Origin: Kiritimatiellia bacterium
Lineage (GTDB): Bacteria > Verrucomicrobiota > Kiritimatiellia > CAIQIC01 > Lenti-01
Assembly: GCA_018432565.1 (NCBI GenBank)
Contig: JAHDSS010000242.1
Span: 1-8,060 of the forward strand
DNA length: 8,060 nt
Direction: 5' to 3'
In this document: in pieces, positions 1 to 6,284 of the stretch
Numbering within the stretch: the first letter of the stretch is position 1
Layout of the letters: every line of letters starts with the position of its first letter
Made by a program: the position numbers and the translations under genes
The notes under the pieces: generated by a model
What the model was told of the DNA's origin: nothing
Databases searched by the model: none
What the model saw: the letters and a program-made list of their open reading frames with translations, nothing else

Positions 1-234
1 GCGGTGGATCTGGATGAAGGTGGCCACCCCCGAAATGAACAGCGACATGCCCGCGACGTGGCGCGTCAGTTCCGGCGATGCGCCGCACAGCCCGCACACC
101 ACCAGCGCCGGCGTGACAATGCTGGCGAAAATCGCCAGCATGTGCTGCAGTGCCGCCCCCAGCGCCACGCGGACGGGAGGCTTCGCCTCCAGCGGAAACA
201 GCACATCGGCGCCCGGATCGACCCATTCCTTCAT
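1..234 (-). CDS. NCS2-family nucleobase (xanthine/uracil) permease, N-terminal fragment
   Basis: Seen: the first 78 residues of a membrane protein that continues beyond the left edge. It begins MKEWVDPGADVLF, and then shows LGAALQHMLAIFASIVTP (residues 25-42) and the segment SGVATFIQIHR (68-78). Known: the LQHxLAMFAS pattern, with its His in the first membrane helix, and the (S/A)GxATxIQ pattern at the end of the second helix mark the nucleobase:cation symporter-2 family (UraA, XanQ/XanP, UapA), inner-membrane importers of uracil, xanthine or urate driven by an ion gradient. The start ATG (232-234) overlaps the TGA of the upstream MFS gene as ATGA and is preceded by GGGAGA about 8 bases upstream, so translation is probably coupled to that gene. 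Substrate cannot be told because the selectivity motifs in later helices are outside the window; xanthine/urate-type is a guess. Family call is fairly sure despite the short length. Confidence 0.82.
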   Translation of the reverse strand, partial: MKEWVDPGADVLFPLEAKPPVRVALGAALQHMLAIFASIVTPALVVCGLCGASPELTRHVAGMSLFISGVATFIQIHR

Positions 235-1505
235 GATGTCTTCTCCCTGCCCGGCAGTATGCCCCGCCCGGTTGTTCCCGGCAATCCATTCCTGCGCCGG
301 CCGGCGTTGTCGCGGCGCACGCGGACCGCCACGGTGAACAGCAGGGCGAGCAGCGCATAGCCGATGCCGGCCGCGCCGAACACCACCCGCAGATTCAGAG
401 CGGCCACCCCCCCGGCCACGAGCGGACCCACGGCCCAGCCGAACGAGCGCGTGGTGCTGGCCAGCCCGAACGCCACGCCCTGCCGCGATTCCGGCACCCG
501 CTTCGCCAGCCAGGCGTTCAACGCCGGCTCCAGCGCCCCCGCGAAAAACACCGCCCCGAAACGAACCGGAAACAACAGCCAAAACGAATGGATCGCCATC
601 TGCCAGCCGCTGAAGACCGCGGCGGCCAGCGCCGACCCGATCACCATCCGCAGCGGATTCACCCGGTCGGACAGCCATCCGGTCGCCAGCCCCGCCAGCA
701 GGCCCGCCAGGCTGCCGAACGCGTTCAACCCGCCGCTCCAGAGCGAAACGCCGTCGAGGGTGCCGTGGATTTCCTGCACCAGCAGCGGCAGAAACGCCAC
801 GTCGAACTGCCGCACGAAGGCAATCGCCCCGAACATCGCCAGCACCCCGTACAGGGCTGTCGGCAGATCCCGCCAGTGCACCCGGGCGCTGTCCGGCGAG
901 CCGTCCGCCACCCGGTTCCGGCGGGCGGGCCCCGCGGTTTCGCGCGTGCAGCACAGCACCAGCAGCCCCGCCGACAGCAGCAGGACGCCGGACGCGGCAA
1001 ACGCCGCGCGATACCCCAGCCAGTCGGCCACGAATCCGCCGATGGATACGCCGGCCATGGTGCCCGAAAAGACCGCCGCGCTCAGCCCGCCCACCGCCAG
1101 TCCGCGCCGTTCATGCGGCATTTCCCCCGCCAGAAAGGCCTGGGCCGCCGTCATCGTGCCCGTCAGCGCCCCCTGCAGCAGGCGGAGCACAATCAGCATG
1201 ACCGGCGTCTGCACGCCCCCCATCAGCGACATCACCACCGCCCCCGCCAGATTCGCGCGTATCAGCATCACGCGCTTGCCGTACCGGTCCGCCAGCAGGC
1301 CCCACAACGGCGCCGCCAGCCCCATGGTCACCGCCGTCGAGGCCGAGAACAACGCCACCCACAGTTGCAGTTCCCCGTGCTGAACGATGCCCAGCTCCTG
1401 CTGCAGAAAATAGGGCGCAAACGGCAGCGCAAACGCAAAACCCATAATGGACAGGAATTGCGACGCCCATACCAGCGCCATCTGCTTTTTCCAGGAGTGG
1501 GACAT
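231..1505 (-). CDS. MFS drug-efflux-type transporter (DHA1, MdtG-like)
   Basis: A 424-residue inner-membrane permease of the Major Facilitator Superfamily with the expected two six-helix halves. Seen: the N-terminus SWKKQMALVWASQFLSIMGF followed by PFAPYFLQQELG is typical of MdtG/Bmr-like exporters. Motif A (GLLADRYGKRV) lies at about residues 69-79, between helices 2 and 3; a motif C-like stretch SGTMAGVSIGGFVADWLGYR lies at about 147-166; and a second-half counterpart GWLSDRVNPLR is present. Known: this branch exports small drugs or sugars by proton antiport. Substrate cannot be inferred. Start choice: ATG at 1503-1505 gives the family-like N-terminus but has no clear Shine-Dalgarno; the in-frame ATG at 1563-1565 adds a Gly/Asn-rich 20-residue stretch unlike the family and has GGAG only 3 bases upstream. 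The stop overlaps the start of the NCS2 permease gene (ATGA), so the two transporters probably form an operon. The C-terminal ~25 residues are basic and cytoplasmic. Confidence 0.88.
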   Translation of the reverse strand: MSHSWKKQMALVWASQFLSIMGFAFALPFAPYFLQQELGIVQHGELQLWVALFSASTAVTMGLAAPLWGLLADRYGKRVMLIRANLAGAVVMSLMGGVQTPVMLIVLRLLQGALTGTMTAAQAFLAGEMPHERRGLAVGGLSAAVFSGTMAGVSIGGFVADWLGYRAAFAASGVLLLSAGLLVLCCTRETAGPARRNRVADGSPDSARVHWRDLPTALYGVLAMFGAIAFVRQFDVAFLPLLVQEIHGTLDGVSLWSGGLNAFGSLAGLLAGLATGWLSDRVNPLRMVIGSALAAAVFSGWQMAIHSFWLLFPVRFGAVFFAGALEPALNAWLAKRVPESRQGVAFGLASTTRSFGWAVGPLVAGGVAALNLRVVFGAAGIGYALLALLFTVAVRVRRDNAGRRRNGLPGTTGRGILPGREKTS

Positions 1506-1600
1506 ACAGGAGCGGGCATTCTGCCTGTTTCCGGCCGCGTTGGCAAACCCGCCGCCGCCGTTCATCCACTCCGCTCTTGCGCCGGCGGCACGTTCCTCCT

Positions 1601-1629
1601 ATTCTGCCCTCCGTTATGCCTACCGTGAA
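1601..1629 (-). promoter_or_regulatory. candidate sigma70-type promoter for the MFS-NCS2 transporter operon
   Basis: On the minus strand TTCACG (1624-1629) is followed after exactly 17 bases by CAGAAT (1601-1606). Each hexamer matches the consensus at four of six positions. It points toward the MFS gene and would start transcription near 1594. It overlaps the beginning of the divergent TPR gene. Moderate matches only; an AGGAGG (1595-1600) immediately downstream would then sit at the very start of the transcript. Confidence 0.25.
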
Positions 1630-2683
1630 CGGCTCTCGACAGGAACAGGATGCCCCCCGGCCGACTCCGGCTTCGGGCCAAACCATTCCGCCCCGTTCCC
1701 GTCACCGGACGGTCCGGGCAGCCTCCATCCCCCCCCAGCCCTCCGTCCGCCACCATACCATCCGGCTCGCCGCCGCCACCGGCATCGGGCTCCTGCTGAT
1801 GCTGGCCCTGCTGATGCTGGCCGTGAAATACGCGCAACGCGACTGGAGCCAGAAAAACCAGCGCGCGCGCTCCCTGGGAATCCGGCCGGCCGACCCGAAA
1901 CCCAAGGCCCACGCCCCGGAACCGTCCAGCGGCCGGCCGCACGAATGGTCGGCCCGGGCCACGCCCCGCCTGCTGAACCGGCTGGGCGCCGATTCCCGGA
2001 TTTCCAACTGGTGGCTTGTGCAGGGACGCGGTCATCCCGACCGCGAACATCCCCAGCTCGTTCTTCAACTCCTGCAAATGGCCATGGCGCTCGGCGGCGA
2101 AAGCGCCGCCATGAAAAACGATTTCGGCGCCGCCTGGCTGCAGCAGAACCGCGTGCGGGCCGCCGCAACCCAGTTCCGGTCCGCCCTTCAAATCGAACCC
2201 GGCTATGCCCCCGCCCTGTTTAATCTGGCGTTGTGCGCCGTGGCCCAGCGAAATCCATCCGAGGGGTCGCGGCAGCTGGCCCGCTACCTGGCCCGGCGGC
2301 CCGACGACACCGCGGCCTATCGGTTGCAATGCACCCTGCTGAGCCAGCTGGGCCGCCCTGCGGACGCCTTGGACCTGCTGGAGCGGTTCCTGCGGGACCA
2401 GCCTCCCGAGCAGCCTCTTTTCCTGGAGGCCGCCCTGCTGGCGGCCCGCCTCGGACAGAACGGCAACGCCCTGCGCTATCTGGAAACCGCCCTGTCGGGC
2501 AATTCCATCCAGTCCGTTGTCCGCGCCTACCAGTCGCCCGCCTTCCGCAGCATCCGCCTTTCCGGCGCCGGTGACGACCTGGCCTCCCGCATGGCCAGCC
2601 GCGCCCGCGTCGCCTTCAGCGCTCCCCTGCCGGTCGAGGACATCTCCCCGCGGCGCGCGGCCCCCGACGCCATCGTGCGCTGA
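1616..2683 (+). CDS. membrane-anchored tetratricopeptide-repeat (TPR) protein
   Basis: A 355-residue protein of unknown specific role. Seen: residues 1-50 are Pro/Arg/Ser-rich and probably unstructured; residues 51-70 (LAAATGIGLLLMLALLMLAV) form one strong membrane helix; 71-130 is a polar linker; from about 142 to 294 the chain is helical with TPR-like repeats. The clearest repeat is at about 167-200 (FGAAWLQQNRV, then ALQIEPGYAPALFNLAL), followed by repeats at about 201-231, 233-265 (LLSQLGRPADALDLLERFL) and 267-294 (AALLAARLGQNGNALRYLETA). The charge pattern around the helix does not clearly set topology; the basic N-terminus suggests it is cytoplasmic, with the TPR domain outside the cytoplasm. 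Known: TPRs scaffold protein-protein contacts, so an envelope assembly role is possible but unproven. Start: ATG at 1616 is preferred; an in-frame TTG at 1577 would add 13 residues. Neither has a Shine-Dalgarno. It is divergent from the MFS gene and convergent with comEC, so probably monocistronic. Confidence 0.8.
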   Translation: MPTVNGSRQEQDAPRPTPASGQTIPPRSRHRTVRAASIPPQPSVRHHTIRLAAATGIGLLLMLALLMLAVKYAQRDWSQKNQRARSLGIRPADPKPKAHAPEPSSGRPHEWSARATPRLLNRLGADSRISNWWLVQGRGHPDREHPQLVLQLLQMAMALGGESAAMKNDFGAAWLQQNRVRAAATQFRSALQIEPGYAPALFNLALCAVAQRNPSEGSRQLARYLARRPDDTAAYRLQCTLLSQLGRPADALDLLERFLRDQPPEQPLFLEAALLAARLGQNGNALRYLETALSGNSIQSVVRAYQSPAFRSIRLSGAGDDLASRMASRARVAFSAPLPVEDISPRRAAPDAIVR

Positions 2684-2735
2684 CCCCCGGCCGTCTGCCC
2701 CCGGCGGGACACCCGCGGCGGCAACGGTGCGGATC

Positions 2736-5192
2736 TCAAGGCGGACGCGAAGCGCGGATCCGATACCCCGGCGAAGGCCAGCGCGCCGGATTTCCCCCCA
2801 GATCCACCAGAATCATGCCGTCTTCGTCCGTTCGCCATTCCCGGATGCCGCGCGCCTCCAGACGAGCCCCGAGCGGTCTGTCCCGATCCCCCGACTCCGG
2901 ATTCCCCCGGCCGCTCACCACCACGTCTCCGGGCCGCACGGCGTCCAGCCAGGGGCCGGACGTGGCCCCGGCGTCGCCGTGCCGCCCCGCCAGCAGAACC
3001 GATGCCGCCGGGGACTCCCCGGCCCGGATCATCGCCCGCTCCTGCTCTTCGCCCGCGTCGGCCGTCAGCAGGACCGATACGCCGAACCGAGCCACGCGCA
3101 TCACCAGCGACGCGTCATCCGCCCGGGCCATGGGCACATCGGGCGGAGGCCACAGAACCTCCCAGAACAGATTTCCCGGGCCATCGCCCGAATCCCCGGT
3201 CGCCAGCCGGCGAACGGCAATGCCCTGCGATTCCGCTTCGTTCAGCATGGCGCGCAGCGTGGGCGTGGGCCAGGTTCGAACCGGCAGCCACAATTCCTTC
3301 ACGGGGATTTCCCTCCAAAGATGCGGTGCGGCGCCGATATGCTCCGCATCGGAGTGGGTCAGCACGAGCGCCTCCAGCCGGTTGACGCCCTCTGCGCGCA
3401 ACTGGCGCAGGGTCCGGTCGGCGCGGTACGCCGGGCCGGCATCCACCAGCCAGCGGGCGGATTGCGCCTGCACCAGCACGGCATTGCCCTCCCCCGCATC
3501 CAGCACCGCGACGCGAACCCGGCGGCCTTCGCGCACCCCCCAGCCAACCGCCAGCGCCGCCAGCACCAGCAGCCCGGCCGGCAGCGCGCCCTTCACTCTC
3601 CGGGCCGCCACCGCGGCGGCCGTCAGGACGACATACCAGACCGCCACCCCGGCCATCGGCGGCGCCCGGACAAACCAATGCCCGCCCGGAACCGAGGCCG
3701 CCCACCGGATCAGCCCCGCCAGCCCCTGCGCCCACACCCGCGCCGAGTGATTGAAGATCTCCGATCCCCCGCTCCACAGCGGCGCCGCCAGCAGGCTGAG
3801 CACCCCCGACAGCAGGATCAGAAACGCCGTCGGGATCACCAGCAGATTCATCCCCAGGGCCACCGGAGAAACCAGATTGAAGAAAACCGCCGTCAGCGGC
3901 GAGGTCCCGATCCAGGCCGATACGCTCACCGTGCCGAACCGGGTCAGCGTCAGGCCGGCTTCGCGCATGCGCCGGTCTTCGGGAAGCTCTTCCCGCGGCA
4001 GCTGCCAGGCATCGCCGCGGAACGTTTTCACAGCCCAGGCATCGAACACCGGCTGCACGGCGATCAGGCCGGCCACGGCGGTGAACGACAGCAGAAAGCC
4101 GAGATCCCCCAGCTGCCCCGGCGCCGCCGCGAGAATGGCGCAGGCCGCCGCCGCCAGGACGGATACCGCGTCAGGCTTGCGCCGCAGCATGGGCGCGGCC
4201 AGCAGAAGCGAGGCCATGACGCACGCGCGCACCGCGCTGGTGGCGGCGCCCGTGGCGACGGTGTATCCGGCCAGCAGCGGGGTCACGACCCAGAACCAAT
4301 GCGGGCGCGGCAGGCGCAGGGACCGCAGCAACACCATCAGCAGCATGGTCACCATGCCCACATGGGCCCCGGAGATGGCGAAGATATGCACGGTGCCGGT
4401 CACCGCGAAATCCTGGCGAAGCAGCGCCGGCAGATCCTCGCGATAGCCCAGCAGCAGGGCCTGCAGCAGGCCGCGCTCGTCGGGATAATCCTCCAGCCCC
4501 CGCGCTAGAATTGCCCGGGCCTTCCGCCGGAACCCCAGGCAGGCCGCCTTCAGCGGATTTCCCCGCCCGGCCTCCAGGAAAAACAGGCGGTCGGGATCCA
4601 CCACCGCCTGGTTTTCCGGAAGGGTGAACAGCCCGGACCGGCGGGGCACCGCCGGACGCACCACGCCGCGCATCCGCCAGCGCTCGCCATAGCGCGGCAG
4701 GCGGCGGCCGGACGGTTCGCCCCGCAGCACGATCCGGATCGCGTCGTCCGCCTGCCGCCAACCGCCGTCGCGGTTGATCCCCTCGATCCGCGCGTGCACC
4801 ACCGCGGACGGCGCCTGGCCCGGACGGGCCGGCCGCGGCACCGCGTCTTCCGTCGCCATCGCCACGAACTGGATGTATTCCACGGGCCGCGGCATCAGGA
4901 CCGCCAGGGACAGCGCGGGACTCGGGGAGAGAGATTGACGGGCGTGCGCCGCCACCAGGCAGAACAGCGCCAGCATCAGCCCGGCGGTCGAACCCGGACG
5001 CCTCACCCAGACCAGCAGCGGCAGCAGCAGCAACGCGCCAATGGTCCAGAAAACCAGCGGCGGCAGCGGGAGCGCGATGCCCGCCGCCGTGCCGGCCACC
5101 AGCGGAATGGCAATGCCGACCATGGCGCGGCGCCGCGACGGCCGCAAGCCGCCCGCCGCCCACGGCACTGTTTCGTCCAGCCAATACTCCAC
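2736..5192 (-). CDS. comEC: ComEC/Rec2-family DNA internalization channel
   Basis: An 818-residue polytopic membrane protein with the full ComEC domain order. Known: ComEC forms the inner-membrane pore through which single-stranded DNA enters during natural transformation. Seen: residues ~24-85 are hydrophobic helices, followed by an OB-like soluble region (to about 215) corresponding to the N-terminal DUF4131; the Competence domain starts near 235 with LLQALLLGYREDLPALL and the hallmark HIFAISGAHVG (269-279), then multiple helices to about 550; a metallo-beta-lactamase domain runs from about 557 (VRVAVLDAGEGNAVLV, WLVDAGP, LVLTHSDAEHIGA at 609-621, LLTADAGEEQE) to near the end. Start: GTG at 5190-5192 has a perfect AGGAGG (5199-5204) six bases upstream; upstream in-frame codons are not conserved-looking. 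The beta-lactamase motifs deviate: HxDxEH rather than HxDxDH, RHGD where HHG is usual, and no GHP near the C-terminus (GNPESGDRDRP). The channel call is secure; nuclease activity is uncertain. No other competence gene lies nearby. Confidence 0.95.
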   Translation of the reverse strand: MEYWLDETVPWAAGGLRPSRRRAMVGIAIPLVAGTAAGIALPLPPLVFWTIGALLLLPLLVWVRRPGSTAGLMLALFCLVAAHARQSLSPSPALSLAVLMPRPVEYIQFVAMATEDAVPRPARPGQAPSAVVHARIEGINRDGGWRQADDAIRIVLRGEPSGRRLPRYGERWRMRGVVRPAVPRRSGLFTLPENQAVVDPDRLFFLEAGRGNPLKAACLGFRRKARAILARGLEDYPDERGLLQALLLGYREDLPALLRQDFAVTGTVHIFAISGAHVGMVTMLLMVLLRSLRLPRPHWFWVVTPLLAGYTVATGAATSAVRACVMASLLLAAPMLRRKPDAVSVLAAAACAILAAAPGQLGDLGFLLSFTAVAGLIAVQPVFDAWAVKTFRGDAWQLPREELPEDRRMREAGLTLTRFGTVSVSAWIGTSPLTAVFFNLVSPVALGMNLLVIPTAFLILLSGVLSLLAAPLWSGGSEIFNHSARVWAQGLAGLIRWAASVPGGHWFVRAPPMAGVAVWYVVLTAAAVAARRVKGALPAGLLVLAALAVGWGVREGRRVRVAVLDAGEGNAVLVQAQSARWLVDAGPAYRADRTLRQLRAEGVNRLEALVLTHSDAEHIGAAPHLWREIPVKELWLPVRTWPTPTLRAMLNEAESQGIAVRRLATGDSGDGPGNLFWEVLWPPPDVPMARADDASLVMRVARFGVSVLLTADAGEEQERAMIRAGESPAASVLLAGRHGDAGATSGPWLDAVRPGDVVVSGRGNPESGDRDRPLGARLEARGIREWRTDEDGMILVDLGGNPARWPSPGYRIRASRPP

Positions 5193-5198
5193 GCACCG

Positions 5199-5204
5199 CC
5201 TCCT
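5199..5204 (-). promoter_or_regulatory. ribosome binding site that fixes the comEC GTG start
   Basis: A perfect AGGAGG on the minus strand, separated by six bases from the GTG at 5190-5192. It decides the start: the first in-frame ATG downstream (5121-5123) would lie directly before the first membrane helix but has no such site. Confidence 0.8.
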
Positions 5205-5223
5205 GCCTCGCACGGACGCCTCC

Positions 5224-5252
5224 CTTGTACCGCCGATGCCCCCGGGACTCAA
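5224..5252 (-). promoter_or_regulatory. candidate sigma70-type promoter for comEC
   Basis: On the minus strand TTGAGT (5247-5252) and TACAAG (5224-5229) are separated by exactly 17 bases, each matching the consensus at four of six positions. A start of transcription near 5217 would give a leader of about 25 bases that holds the AGGAGG of comEC. Position, orientation and spacing all fit; the hexamers are only moderate. Confidence 0.4.
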
Positions 5253-5254
5253 GC

Positions 5255-5276
5255 GGCAACCGGCCGGCAACCGGCC
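5255..5276. repeat. perfect tandem duplication of an 11-base unit in the divergent spacer
   Basis: GGCAACCGGCC occurs twice back to back (5255-5265 and 5266-5276), directly upstream of the -35 candidate of comEC and between the two divergent genes. It could be a direct-repeat operator one helical turn apart (11 bases), or a replication-slippage duplication in GC-rich DNA. The sequence alone cannot separate these. Confidence 0.6.
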
Positions 5277-5322
5277 CCAATTCAGACTCCCCAAACGCCG
5301 GTCCGTTCTCCATACTGCGGAC

Positions 5323-6231
5323 ATGGATTCTGAGTTGGCGAATCTCCTGACGACCCGCGGCCCCCTGACCGGTGCGGAACTGGCGACGGCCGGCGGCTTC
5401 GACGACATCCTGTCGCTGTGGCGCCGCTGCCATGCACCCGGTCTCCGGCTCCGCACCACCGGCCGCCGCTACCTGCGCCTGGATCACGCCGTGGACGGCT
5501 ACGCCCGCCTGTCGCCCTCCATCCGACGCGAATTCCTCACCTATACCCTCATCGGGCTGGACGGCCAGGAACACGCCATCGAAACCCGCGCCGCCGCCCT
5601 GGAACGCGACGCCGCCCGCATCTCCGCCGACAAACTCAATCTGACCCGCGACAGCGTTTGCATGGCCCTGGCCGCGCTCCCGGACGAACCGAGGCTGCTG
5701 CGGGACGCCGCGTTCATGATCGCCGGCGATATCACCTACGGCATGGCCCACCGCGTCCCCCGCCCCGAAAAAAGCTCCGGCCGCCTGGTGCGCGGCTCGG
5801 ACCTGGACCTCATCATCGTGGTGAAAGACGATCTGCCCCCGGACATCACCGCCGCCCTCGACGACGCCATCTACCGCCAGAAGCACTACCTGCTGACCCA
5901 TCCCGACCACCAGGAGGAAATCGACTACGTGCTCAAGCCCCTCGCCAAGGTCCGCCGGCAGCTGGCCTTCGACCGCTTCGACCGCATGGTCGCCTGCAAA
6001 ATCCTCTGCGAATGCCAGCCCCTCTACGGCTCGCCGTTCCTGTTCCGCGAGGTCATGCAACTGGTGACGGATTCCGGCGTGCGCGGAAAAATCAACGCCA
6101 TGGAGGAATCCGCCGACCGCTTCCGCCGCGAGGCCGAACACGTCCTGCTGGATCCCGCCGCCACCGCCGCCAGCGCCCGCCCCCCCCTCGACCTCTTCTA
6201 TACCCGGGAAGAAGGCGACGAAATCTACTGA
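5323..6231 (+). CDS. predicted winged-helix/nucleotidyltransferase-fold protein
   Basis: I do not recognise a named family for this 302-residue protein. Seen: residues 1-55 look like a small winged-helix domain (ELANLLTTRGPLTGAELATA, then a wing-like RLRTTGRRYLRLD). From about 130 the chain shows the active-site pattern of the DNA-polymerase-beta-like nucleotidyltransferases: a Gly-rich turn AGDITYG (134-140), then RGSDLDLIIVV (157-167) with the two acidic metal ligands D160 and D162, and a third acid in EEIDYV (D201). The region DRMVACKILCECQPLYG (220-236) resembles the helix with a LYG turn in many such enzymes. Inference: it transfers a nucleotide to an unknown acceptor, or is an inactive relative. 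The 13-residue-longer spacing between the Gly turn and the acids is plausible for the superfamily. The start ATG at 5323 has no Shine-Dalgarno; CATACT lies 6 bases before it, so the mRNA may be leaderless. No partner gene (for example a HEPN antitoxin/toxin) is adjacent, so a toxin-antitoxin role is not supported. Confidence 0.75.
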   Translation: MDSELANLLTTRGPLTGAELATAGGFDDILSLWRRCHAPGLRLRTTGRRYLRLDHAVDGYARLSPSIRREFLTYTLIGLDGQEHAIETRAAALERDAARISADKLNLTRDSVCMALAALPDEPRLLRDAAFMIAGDITYGMAHRVPRPEKSSGRLVRGSDLDLIIVVKDDLPPDITAALDDAIYRQKHYLLTHPDHQEEIDYVLKPLAKVRRQLAFDRFDRMVACKILCECQPLYGSPFLFREVMQLVTDSGVRGKINAMEESADRFRREAEHVLLDPAATAASARPPLDLFYTREEGDEIY

Positions 6232-6242
6232 CCCCCCGGTAT

Positions 6243-6268
6243 AAAAAAGGCCCCCGTTTCCGGGGGCC
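6243..6268 (-). terminator. intrinsic terminator of ssrA
   Basis: Read on the minus strand, GGCCCCCG pairs with CGGGGGCC (6249-6256 and 6261-6268) around a GAAA tetraloop, an 8-base-pair all-GC stem, followed at once by six T (6243-6248). It lies 16 bases past the CCA end of the tmRNA. In the plus direction there is no T tract, so it is not a good terminator for the convergent gene ending at 6231. Confidence 0.93.
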
Positions 6269-6284
6269 GCGGGGTTCGCGAAAC

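Noticed and set aside
1577..1605. TTGCGC and TATTCT with a 17-base spacer as a promoter for the TPR gene
   Set aside because: Spacing fits, but the -35 matches only three of six bases and the start would fall next to or inside the start codon at 1616; too weak to list.
588..1628. Long plus-strand frame opposite the MFS gene
   Set aside because: Arg/Gln/His-rich translation antisense to a gene with all MFS motifs; shadow frame.
2704..2716. Small hairpin GCGGG-ACA-CCCGC between the convergent TPR and comEC genes, as a terminator
   Set aside because: Five-base stem with three-base loop and no T tract on either strand; the 52-base gap shows no good intrinsic terminator.
2517..4508. A 663-codon open frame on the plus strand, antisense to comEC and the end of the TPR gene
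   Set aside because: Its translation is rich in Arg, Pro, Gln, His and Ala with no membrane or domain pattern, as expected from the third-position GC bias of comEC read on the opposite strand. comEC has clear family motifs, so this frame is a shadow.
4171..6141. A 656-codon minus-strand frame crossing the nucleotidyltransferase-like gene and the start of comEC
   Set aside because: It is the antisense and wrong-frame image of two real genes. Gly/Ala-rich composition and lack of any motif show it to be a by-product of high GC.
6242..6268. The GC hairpin as a terminator for the plus-strand gene ending at 6231
   Set aside because: In the plus direction the A run comes before the stem and GCGGGG comes after it, so no U tract would form. 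It is the terminator of ssrA on the minus strand.
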